Below, piece after piece: positions 17,414-24,042 of a stretch of 56,954 nucleotides of DNA; position 1 is the stretch's first letter; each line of letters starts with the position of its first letter. The translations under genes were made by a program, and so were the position numbers. The stretch lies in NCBI GenBank assembly GCA_947631085.1, contig CANRJY010000013.1, forward strand, positions 1-56,954. The letters run 5' to 3'. The notes under the pieces were generated by a model. It did not search any database. It saw only the letters and a list, made by a program, of their open reading frames with translations, and was not told the origin of the DNA. The stretch is from an uncultured Clostridia bacterium. Its GTDB lineage: Bacteria > Bacillota > Clostridia > UBA1381.

Positions 17414-19090
17414 TCAATTTTCGGTGTTTTTTGCATTCCTGAGCATTTGCCGCGCGTGCTCTATGGCAAGCTTTGTCATGTTTGCGCCGTCGGTCAGACG
17501 CGCTATTTCCGCGGCACGTCCGTCGAAGTCGAGCTCTTCAAGCGTCGTTTCGGACTGTTCTCCATCTGAATCCTTTTGTATAAGATAATGATTATCAGCC
17601 GTAGCCGCAAGCTGCGGAAGATGCGTTATGCATATAACCTGCTTCGTTTTGCCTATATCCGAGAGCTTTTTCGCAATTTTCACCGCCGCGTTTCCCGATA
17701 CGCCGGTGTCTATCTCGTCAAAAATAAGCGTTTCGACGCTGTCCGAATCCGCCAAAATTGATTTTATAGCCAGCATCACTCTCGAAAGCTCGCCGCCGGA
17801 AGCAATTTTTACAAGCGGCTTAAGCGGCTCGCCCGGATTGGCGCTTATCATAAATTCCACAGCGTCCATGCCGTTTTCGTAAAACTCATCTCCGCTTTCC
17901 ACATCAACGCAGAACCGCGCGCGTTCCATATTAAGCTCCGCAAGCGATTTTTCGATTTTGCTTTGCAAATCAGCCGCCGCTCTCTCCCGTGATTTAGTGA
18001 GAATACTTCCCTTTTTCCGAAGCTCGTCCGTTGTTTCGGAAAGCTCCAGCTGCAGCTCGGCGGTGCGTTCGTCGCTTGTCCTGATATTTTTCAATTCCTC
18101 CTCGGACTTCGCCTTGTAGAGCAAAATATCCTCTATGCTGTTGCCGTATTTACGCTTCAGCTTTGATATTACGTCGAGCCGCTCCTCTATATCATCGAGC
18201 GTCTGCGGTTCAAAATCGACCGTCGCGCCAAATTCCTTGATTTCATGCGCCGCGTCCTCTATCGAGTACATCGCGCTTTGCAGCGATTCATACACCTCGT
18301 TAAGCGCCGGAGTCAAATCCGTTATTCCCGAGAGCGCATTCACCGCCACGCTTATACTGTCGTATGCCGACGGCGTCCCGCCGTTTTCGTACAAATTCGC
18401 GTACGCCTCTTCTATTGACGAGGAAATTTTTTCCGCATTTGCCGCGATTTTTCGTTGATCACGCAAATCCTCCTCCTCGCCCTTTTCGAGGTTTGCCGCT
18501 TTTATCTCATTTATCTGATATTCCAAAAGCTCTGTTCTGCGCGCCTTTTCTCTCTCGTCCGTGATAAGCGATTTAAGCTCCCGCTCTATTGAACGCCTCT
18601 TTTCGTAAATTTGCCGATATTCTTCAAGCTCCTCCGCGTTCGCGGCATATGCGTCGAGAAATTGTATATGTTTTTGCGGTGTAAGCAGCGCCTGATTATC
18701 GTGCTGACCGTGTATGTTTATCAGCTTGTCCGCGATTTCCCTGAGAACGCCGAGCGTTACGATGCTGCCATTTATACGCGCCGTGCTTTTACCGTCGCGG
18801 TTCAGGCGGCGGCTTATTATAAGCTCGCCGTCCTCGCAGTCTATATCATTCTCCTCAAGTATCGCATTAATTTCGCCGTTCGTGTCAAACGCGGCTTGAA
18901 CGGACGCGTGCTCCGCGCCGAACCGCACAAGCTCCTTATTGGCGCGGTTTCCGAGGAGCATATTTATCGAGTCTATAATAATCGATTTTCCCGCTCCCGT
19001 CTCTCCCGTAAGAACGCTCATTCCGCCGCGCAAATCCACGTCAAGGCGACTTATTACCGCGATATTTTTTATTGACAAATGATTAAGCAT
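17414..19090 (-). CDS. recN: DNA repair protein RecN
   Basis: An SMC-like ATPase of 558 residues that acts early in double-strand break repair. Walker A GETGAGKS lies in the first 35 residues, a long coiled coil occupies the middle, and the ABC signature ASGGELSRVMLA and Walker B LIFDEIDTGVSG lie in the C-terminal head. The ATG at 19090 is chosen because it begins the conserved MLNHLSIKNIAVI and is preceded by AGGGGA. Longer in-frame readings overlap argR. It follows argR by one base, the usual argR-recN arrangement in Bacillota. Confidence 0.95.
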   Translation of the reverse strand: MLNHLSIKNIAVISRLDVDLRGGMSVLTGETGAGKSIIIDSINMLLGNRANKELVRFGAEHASVQAAFDTNGEINAILEENDIDCEDGELIISRRLNRDGKSTARINGSIVTLGVLREIADKLINIHGQHDNQALLTPQKHIQFLDAYAANAEELEEYRQIYEKRRSIERELKSLITDEREKARRTELLEYQINEIKAANLEKGEEEDLRDQRKIAANAEKISSSIEEAYANLYENGGTPSAYDSISVAVNALSGITDLTPALNEVYESLQSAMYSIEDAAHEIKEFGATVDFEPQTLDDIEERLDVISKLKRKYGNSIEDILLYKAKSEEELKNIRTSDERTAELQLELSETTDELRKKGSILTKSRERAAADLQSKIEKSLAELNMERARFCVDVESGDEFYENGMDAVEFMISANPGEPLKPLVKIASGGELSRVMLAIKSILADSDSVETLIFDEIDTGVSGNAAVKIAKKLSDIGKTKQVICITHLPQLAATADNHYLIQKDSDGEQSETTLEELDFDGRAAEIARLTDGANMTKLAIEHARQMLRNAKNTEN

Positions 19091-19091
19091 T

Positions 19092-19550
19092 TTATTCCCC
19101 TTTTGGTCTGAATACTTTTCTGAGCTTTTCTGTGACCTCCGCCGCCTTGTTTTCATTTTCGGTTATTAAAAGTATTGTGTCGTCGCCCGCGATGGAGCCT
19201 AAAAACTCATCGTGCAGCGCAGAGTCGACCGACGCCGCCACGGCGGAAGCCATACCCGGATACGTTCTTATGACAATCGTGTGCAGAGCATAATTGATTT
19301 CCTTAACCGTGTTTGAAAAAATATCAATATGCTTATCGGCATCCCGCGAAAGCGCCGGCGGCACCGAGTATACCGAACCGCCGCCCGAATACGGGATTTT
19401 TACAAGCCCCAGCTCTTTGATATCGCGCGATACCGTTGCCTGCGTTACCTCAAATCCTTGTTTTTTCAGCTCATTTATAAGCTGCTCATGCGTGCGGATT
19501 TGTTTCTCCCTGATTATTTTTATTATTTGTCCCTGACGCTTATATTTCAT
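19092..19550 (-). CDS. argR: Arginine repressor ArgR/AhrC
   Basis: A 152-residue hexameric repressor/activator of arginine genes. The N-terminal winged helix includes EQLINELKKQGFEVTQATVSRDIKELGL. The C-terminal domain binds arginine and oligomerises, with the GDDTIL segment near the ligand site. I favour the ATG at 19550, with GGAAGG just upstream, over one at 19568 that has no site. It lies between nadK and recN. No arginine biosynthesis genes are in the window. Confidence 0.94.
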   Translation of the reverse strand: MKYKRQGQIIKIIREKQIRTHEQLINELKKQGFEVTQATVSRDIKELGLVKIPYSGGGSVYSVPPALSRDADKHIDIFSNTVKEINYALHTIVIRTYPGMASAVAASVDSALHDEFLGSIAGDDTILLITENENKAAEVTEKLRKVFRPKGE

Positions 19551-19569
19551 ATATCCTTCCCCCTTCATG

Positions 19570-20412
19570 TCAAGACAATTTTTTGATTACTGTTTCAAAG
19601 AATGACTGTTTTCCTATCTTTATGAGCTCCAGCTCATATTCCGACTTCGTTATTATAATCTCGTCCCCCGCGGACATAAAGCCCTTCACATCGCCGTCGG
19701 CAGTTATTATACCCTTTCCGCCCGAAACGGTTCCGTCGAGACGCACGCGTATTTTATGTCTGTCCGAAAGCACCGCGCTCCTCACAGAAAGCATATGCGC
19801 GCATATGGGCGTCGCGACAAACAGACTCATATTCGGATCGACCACGGGTCCTCCCGCCGATATTGAATATCCCGTGGAGCCGGTCGGCGTAGCTATTATA
19901 AGCCCGTCCGCCGTATATCTGTTTACAAGCTGACTGTCCGAAAACAGCTCAACGTTTATAAGCTGCACTTCCGCCGTCTTTGCCGTTACAACGTCGTTTA
20001 GCGCGTGGAACACGTCAAGCCCCTCGCTGCTTCTCCTCTCCACTCGCATCATCATCCTGCGCTCCGTTTCGTATTCACCCGAAAGAAGCTTGGTCAGGGC
20101 ATCGTCCATATTTCCTATTTCGATCTCCGTCATAAATCCCACTTTACCGAGATTTATTCCCAAAACCGGCGTTTTCTTTTTCGCGCATTCCGCCGCGACG
20201 CTCAGTATTGTTCCGTCGCCGCCGAGCACGACCACAGCGTCGCATATGCCGCAAAGCTCATCCTTTGAAACAAAGCGCACGCCGCGCTCTATTACGGAAT
20301 ATTCTTTATCCATATAAATTTCCGCCCGTCCGGCAAGACTCTCCGCCACCCTTATCGTATTGCCCAATCCTATGTCTTTTCCGTCGTTCGGAATTATCGC
20401 TATCCTTTTCAT
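19570..20412 (-). CDS. nadK: NAD kinase
   Basis: Phosphorylates NAD to NADP, the only route to NADP in the cell. The 280-residue protein has the GGDGT nucleotide motif at 64-68, then ALNDVV and GSTGYSISAGGP, the conserved NAD-binding segments. The ATG at 20412 is preceded by GGGAGAAA; an upstream extension of the frame lacks homology. First gene of nadK-argR-recN, with promoter at 20452-20480. Confidence 0.96.
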   Translation of the reverse strand: MKRIAIIPNDGKDIGLGNTIRVAESLAGRAEIYMDKEYSVIERGVRFVSKDELCGICDAVVVLGGDGTILSVAAECAKKKTPVLGINLGKVGFMTEIEIGNMDDALTKLLSGEYETERRMMMRVERRSSEGLDVFHALNDVVTAKTAEVQLINVELFSDSQLVNRYTADGLIIATPTGSTGYSISAGGPVVDPNMSLFVATPICAHMLSVRSAVLSDRHKIRVRLDGTVSGGKGIITADGDVKGFMSAGDEIIITKSEYELELIKIGKQSFFETVIKKLS

Positions 20413-20451
20413 AATTTTCTCCCAAATAACATAATTTGTATACCATGTATA

Positions 20452-20480
20452 ATTATACACTATTATCTTCTGTTTTGCAA
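20452..20480 (-). promoter_or_regulatory. Sigma-A promoter of nadK-argR-recN with an overlapping palindrome
   Basis: On the minus strand, TTGCAA (20475-20480), 17-bp spacer, TATAAT (20452-20457). The palindrome GTATAATTATAC (20448-20459) covers the -10 box. It is AT-rich and ARG-box-sized, so autoregulation by ArgR is possible but unproven. Confidence 0.6.
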
Positions 20481-20492
20481 GATGATTTTTTA

Positions 20493-20521
20493 TTGATTTT
20501 AATTCGATACTGTGATATACT
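20493..20521 (+). promoter_or_regulatory. Sigma-A promoter of the RnfC-like gene
   Basis: TTGATT (20493-20498), 17-bp spacer, TATACT (20516-20521). It lies back to back with the nadK promoter. Confidence 0.7.
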
Positions 20522-20557
20522 GAATACAGGCGAAAAATTTTTAAAGGAGATGACAAA

Positions 20558-21637
20558 ATGGCGTATACATTCAGAGGCGGAAAAAGCTTTAAGCGCTATT
20601 CGGCGGATATGAAAAAGTCCCCGATACGCGATATGAGCGACTGCGGCGAATACATATTTTTCATAACCGGCAGCGGCGCGGATCTCAATCCGCTTGTAGC
20701 TGCGGGCGAGAATGTAAAAGTCAGCGATAAGCTTGCGGACGCTGACAATTACGAATGTGTTCCGGTTATAAGCTCGGTTTCGGGTACAGTTGAAAACATA
20801 GAAGAAAGAATGCATCCGAACGGACGTAGAGAAACCGCCGTCATTATAAAAAGCGACGGATTATTTACTCTCAGCGAGCGTATCAGCGCGCCCGCAGCGG
20901 AGCTTACCCCGCTCGAGAAGCTGTGGCTCATACGCGAGGCGGGCGTTACGGAAAGCGACGGCACCCCGTCCCACACGATCCTCGGGAGCAAAAAGGCGGC
21001 TGACTATCTTATACTGAACGGCGCCGAATGCGCGCCGTACTCGCGCTCCGATTACCGCCGCATTACCGAAAATACCGACGAGGTAATGGACGGCTTCATG
21101 GCCGCTTTTGACATAGCTCATCCGCGCCGCGGCATAATTGTGCTCAACACCGAAATGCGCGCCGCGCGGCAGCGTATAAGACAGATCATACGCTATAACG
21201 ATAAGCTTGATATTATCACGGTAAAAAATAAATACCCTCAGAACAGCGCCGAAAATCTCGCCAAAACCGCAGCCGGAAGAGTTGTCCGCGATATTAAATC
21301 CTGCGCCGACGCCGGAGTTATGATATTGGGCGCGGAATCTCTTTACAATATAGCCGCGGCGCTGAAAACGGGCATGCCTGTTATAACAAAGCCGGTTACC
21401 GTATGTGGAAATCTCGTTGCAAGTCCGGCAAATATCAGAGCGCGCATAGGAGCTCCCGTTTCATCTCTGTTCAGCGAATGCGGCGGTCTTAAATCCGAAA
21501 CCGCGAAAATAATATACGGAAATCAGCTTTACGGCACGGCATGGGACAGAACCGACATCCCGATAACAGCCTCAACCGCGTGCATAGCCGGCGTTTCCTC
21601 TGTTCCAAAGGCTGTTTCAAAAAAATATCTGCAATAA
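20558..21637 (+). CDS. RnfC-like protein lacking the ferredoxin domain
   Basis: A 359-residue protein related to RnfC, the NADH/FMN-side subunit of the Rnf ferredoxin:NAD oxidoreductase. The order matches RnfC: N-terminal barrel (FRGGKSF), a biotinyl-like segment (SSVSGTVENIEERMHPNG), the nucleotide-binding segment (DYLILNGAECAPY) and an SLBB-like region (KPVTVCGNL). Two things are odd. The usual glycine-rich GGATFPTH is here ESDGTPSHT. The C-terminal pair of CxxCxxCxxxCP ferredoxin motifs is absent, so it probably cannot pass electrons through Fe-S clusters. No rnfDGEAB genes are adjacent. Start ATG with AAAGGAGA upstream, own promoter and terminator. It is perhaps a degenerate paralogue with another role. 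Confidence 0.7.
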   Translation: MAYTFRGGKSFKRYSADMKKSPIRDMSDCGEYIFFITGSGADLNPLVAAGENVKVSDKLADADNYECVPVISSVSGTVENIEERMHPNGRRETAVIIKSDGLFTLSERISAPAAELTPLEKLWLIREAGVTESDGTPSHTILGSKKAADYLILNGAECAPYSRSDYRRITENTDEVMDGFMAAFDIAHPRRGIIVLNTEMRAARQRIRQIIRYNDKLDIITVKNKYPQNSAENLAKTAAGRVVRDIKSCADAGVMILGAESLYNIAAALKTGMPVITKPVTVCGNLVASPANIRARIGAPVSSLFSECGGLKSETAKIIYGNQLYGTAWDRTDIPITASTACIAGVSSVPKAVSKKYLQ

Positions 21638-21641
21638 AAAA

Positions 21642-21682
21642 CGCCGCATAAGCGGCGCTTTCGGGGCGAAAATATTCGCCCC
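21642..21682. terminator. Bidirectional terminator pair between the RnfC-like and CNNM genes
   Basis: Two stems: CGCCGC/GCGGCG (21642-21647, 21652-21657) and GGGGCGAA/TTCGCCCC (21663-21670, 21675-21682). On the minus strand the first stem is followed by a T6 run, making a strong terminator for the CNNM gene. Confidence 0.85.
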
Positions 21683-22980
21683 TATATTTTTGTTACTATC
21701 GTTTTTACAATTCTGTGATCCTTGACCTCGACGACATTTATATGAAGTCCGCCGGCGTCGGTTTCCAATGTCTGACCGTCATCGGGTATATATCCGAGCA
21801 CGCTTATCACAAATCCCCCGAAGGTATCGTAGTCGCCGCTGTCAAGCTCGATATCAAGCTCCTTTTCGACGTCGTCTATGTCAGCCGCGCCCGAGATCTG
21901 CCATGCTGAGGAGCCCACGCTTTCTATATCAGCCGTATCCGAGCTTTGACTGCCGCTGAAATCTCCGACTATTTCCTCTATTAGATCCGTCATTGTTATT
22001 ATTCCATGCACGCCGCCGTATTCATCAAGAACTATCGCAAAGTAGTTTCCGCTCTTTTTCATATTTTCGAAAAGCACGTCCGCATTTATGCTGTGCGGGA
22101 CAAAATACGCCGGTTTAACCGCCTTTTTCAGCACATTTGTGCGAGATTTATCCTTCAGGCGGAAGTAATCGCGCGTATAAAGCACGCCCACAATCTCGTC
22201 AACCGTCTCACGGCATACGGGATAGTGCGAATAGCTGCTTTCATATATGGTTTTCTCCCATTCCTCCTGACTTTCCTCGAGCCACAGCATGGAAACATCC
22301 GTGCGGTGAGTGGCTATTTCGTCCGCGGTAAGATCGTCAAATTCGAAAACATTTTGAATCATTTCCTTTTCGTCCTCGTCAATCGTGCCCTTCTCACTGC
22401 CCGCGTCCACCATCATTCTTATTTCTTCCTCGGTAACACGCTCCGCATCGTAATTGGGATCAATTCTCATAAGGCGCAGTATACCGTTTGAAACAGTTGA
22501 CGCAAGCCATGCGAACGGCGTAAAAATCACCGCGAAAAACGATATCACGCCCGACAATGCAAGCCCCGCTTTTTCAGGATTTTTCATAACCGCACGCCTC
22601 GGTACCAGCTCTCCCAAAACAAGCGTCACAAACGCCAAAATAACCGTCACAACAATTATCGAAGCCGTCATGACAGCAGATTCGGATATGTTGCTTCCCG
22701 CTTTAACAAGCTTATCCGTAAGTCTTCCCGCGAAGCACTCCGCCGCGAACGCGCTCGCCGCAAATCCCGCGAGCGTCACTCCCGCGCGTGCAACGGTCAT
22801 AAACTTAGAGGATTTTTCCGTAAGCTTCAAAAGCCGCTCCGCGCGTTTGTTTCCGTCCTCGGCAAGATCCTCGAGCCTGTTCTCGTTTATCTCAAATACT
22901 GCCGTTTCCGCGCATGTGAAAATTGCTATGACCGATATAAGACATATCTGAAATATTATCCACCATATAATTTTATCCAA
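21682..22980 (-). CDS. CNNM/CorC-HlyC family transporter (DUF21-CBS-CorC_HlyC)
   Basis: A 432-residue membrane protein of the hemolysin-C/CNNM family, linked to magnesium or cobalt export. A DUF21 domain with about four transmembrane segments (roughly residues 1-150) is followed by a pair of CBS domains (about 200-330, containing RTDVSMLW and VLDEYGGVHGIITMTD). A C-terminal CorC_HlyC domain closes the protein. The start is a TTG at 22980 with GGAGG eight bases upstream. The leader contains a 39-codon ORF and an intrinsic terminator, so expression is probably controlled by attenuation. The substrate cannot be read from sequence. Confidence 0.9.
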   Translation of the reverse strand: MDKIIWWIIFQICLISVIAIFTCAETAVFEINENRLEDLAEDGNKRAERLLKLTEKSSKFMTVARAGVTLAGFAASAFAAECFAGRLTDKLVKAGSNISESAVMTASIIVVTVILAFVTLVLGELVPRRAVMKNPEKAGLALSGVISFFAVIFTPFAWLASTVSNGILRLMRIDPNYDAERVTEEEIRMMVDAGSEKGTIDEDEKEMIQNVFEFDDLTADEIATHRTDVSMLWLEESQEEWEKTIYESSYSHYPVCRETVDEIVGVLYTRDYFRLKDKSRTNVLKKAVKPAYFVPHSINADVLFENMKKSGNYFAIVLDEYGGVHGIITMTDLIEEIVGDFSGSQSSDTADIESVGSSAWQISGAADIDDVEKELDIELDSGDYDTFGGFVISVLGYIPDDGQTLETDAGGLHINVVEVKDHRIVKTIVTKI

Positions 22981-22998
22981 AATACTAACCTCCGAAAT

Positions 22999-23118
22999 TT
23001 AAAAAACACACAAAAAGACATAGTCCGCGTTTTTCTTTTCAAACGTGGAATATGTCATGCATTCCCTATGTATAATATCACATTGTCGGCACAAATCGCC
23101 GCACCCGTCGCCGTCCAT
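22999..23118 (-). CDS. Candidate 39-residue Cys/His-rich leader protein in the CNNM 5' UTR
   Basis: A small ORF between the promoter and the CNNM gene. AGGAGG lies 12 bases before its ATG, and its stop is 18 bases before the CNNM start. The deduced peptide has cysteines and a histidine spaced like a metal site: C6, C10, C13, H17, C20 (Cx3Cx2Cx3Hx2C), plus C37. Codons from about T22 to V34 form the attenuator hairpin, so a translating ribosome would necessarily disrupt it. I do not recognise the family. It may be a regulatory leader peptide, a small metal-binding protein, or chance. A second 20-codon frame starts 22 bases upstream (23078-23140) but lacks a ribosome binding site. Confidence 0.5.
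   Translation of the reverse strand: MDGDGCGDLCRQCDIIHRECMTYSTFEKKNADYVFLCVF
23012..23056 (-). terminator. Attenuator hairpin in the CNNM leader
   Basis: On the minus strand, GACATA-TCC-CGTTT pairs with AAACG-GGA-TATGTC (23017-23056), followed by TTTTTG. A competing pairing GGAAT/ATTCC (around 23047-23068) would break the terminator stem and could act as anti-terminator. Confidence 0.75.
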
Positions 23119-23156
23119 CAGCCGGTTGTTCCTCCTGCATAATTTGATTTAAATAC

Positions 23157-23185
23157 AGTATAGCGGATTTTCGCGCTTTTGTCAA
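23157..23185 (-). promoter_or_regulatory. Strong sigma-A promoter of the CNNM leader
   Basis: On the minus strand, consensus TTGACA (23180-23185), 17-bp spacer, TATACT (23157-23162). The -35 overlaps the stop codon of the TauE-like gene. Transcript start near 23150 gives a leader of about 170 bases. Confidence 0.85.
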
Positions 23186-23547
23186 GTGGTTTTTGATATT
23201 CTTATACCCTTATAAATTTCGTGCGCGCCGACAAGCAGCAAAAAAACACCGAACAGTCTTCGCAGGATCTCTCCCTCAATAGCCATCGCCGCCCACGCGC
23301 CGGCAAATGCGCCGAAAATTCCCGCCGCGCCTATTATCGCCGCCGTTTTTATCTCCACATTTTTCTTTTTTATATGGATAATAAGAGACACCGCCGCTGT
23401 CGGAAGAAAATAGACAAGATTTATTCCCTGCGCCGTCTGCTGGGATATCGACGTCATAAACAAAAGCGCAGGAATAAGCACCGCGCCGCCGCCGATACCC
23501 ATACCGCTTATTATGCCGCTCGCAAATCCGACCAAGACCTTTATCAT
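23182..23547 (-). CDS. Half-size TauE/SafE-family permease subunit (B)
   Basis: A 121-residue, highly hydrophobic protein with about four membrane segments, carrying the family's glycine motif SGMGIGGG near residues 14-21. Full-length TauE/SafE exporters (sulfite, organosulfonate and related anions) have about 250 residues built from two such halves. Here the halves are separate genes, this one 14 bases downstream of the other, so they probably assemble as a heterodimer. ATG at 23547 with AGGAGC upstream. Substrate unknown. Confidence 0.82.
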   Translation of the reverse strand: MIKVLVGFASGIISGMGIGGGAVLIPALLFMTSISQQTAQGINLVYFLPTAAVSLIIHIKKKNVEIKTAAIIGAAGIFGAFAGAWAAMAIEGEILRRLFGVFLLLVGAHEIYKGIRISKTT

Positions 23548-23561
23548 GTATCTTTCAGCTC

Positions 23562-23915
23562 CTATATAATCATTTTTGCCGCCGTGACCGTAATGACAGC
23601 GCCGAATGTGATTTTAAGCCACTTTTTCGGAATTTTATCGAGCGCGTATGCTCCTACGATTCCGCCCGCCGCGCCGCCTGCCGTCACAAGCGCCCAAAGC
23701 TTTAAATCAAAAAATCCGTTTTTGATATACAGCCACGAGCTTACCAGTGACATTAACAGTATAATTCCTATAGCCGTGGCATGCGATTTTTTCTCGTCAA
23801 CACCGAGAAACTTTTCCATCGCCGGCACCACTACGCTCCCGCCGCCCGCGCCGAACAGCCCGTTTAAGAATCCGCATATCAATCCGATAACAATATGTTT
23901 CCAATACTTTTTCAT
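23562..23915 (-). CDS. Half-size TauE/SafE-family permease subunit (A)
   Basis: A 117-residue membrane protein with the motif NGLFGAGGG near residues 18-26 and about four hydrophobic segments; the partner of the gene at 23182. The start is the ATG at 23915, seven bases after GGAGG. A GTG at 23921 lies too close to that site. It lies downstream of the SLH gene but is separated from it by a perfect terminator. Confidence 0.82.
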   Translation of the reverse strand: MKKYWKHIVIGLICGFLNGLFGAGGGSVVVPAMEKFLGVDEKKSHATAIGIILLMSLVSSWLYIKNGFFDLKLWALVTAGGAAGGIVGAYALDKIPKKWLKITFGAVITVTAAKMII

Positions 23916-23962
23916 AAGCACACCTCCGACTCAGTATACCCGCGTTTTCACGATTATATGTA

Positions 23963-23992
23963 AAATGCCGGAGACTTTCGTCTCCGGCATTT
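23963..23992 (-). terminator. Terminator of the SLH protein gene
   Basis: A perfect 13-bp stem AAATGCCGGAGAC/GTCTCCGGCATTT (23963-23975, 23980-23992) around a four-base loop, with T residues on the minus-strand 3' side. Confidence 0.9.
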
Positions 23993-24042
23993 CGGAAAGA
24001 GAGAAGATATTTTTTGATATTGTCTGTGATTTTTAAAGCCGT

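Noticed and set aside
23078-23140. A 20-codon ORF at the start of the CNNM leader as the leader peptide
   Set aside because: No ribosome binding site, and its AGGAGG lies inside the frame, where it better serves the 39-codon ORF.
23100-23150. Possible fluoride (crcB) riboswitch because of a GGCTGATGG string in the CNNM leader
   Set aside because: The other conserved blocks are missing or in the wrong order, so only a short string matches.
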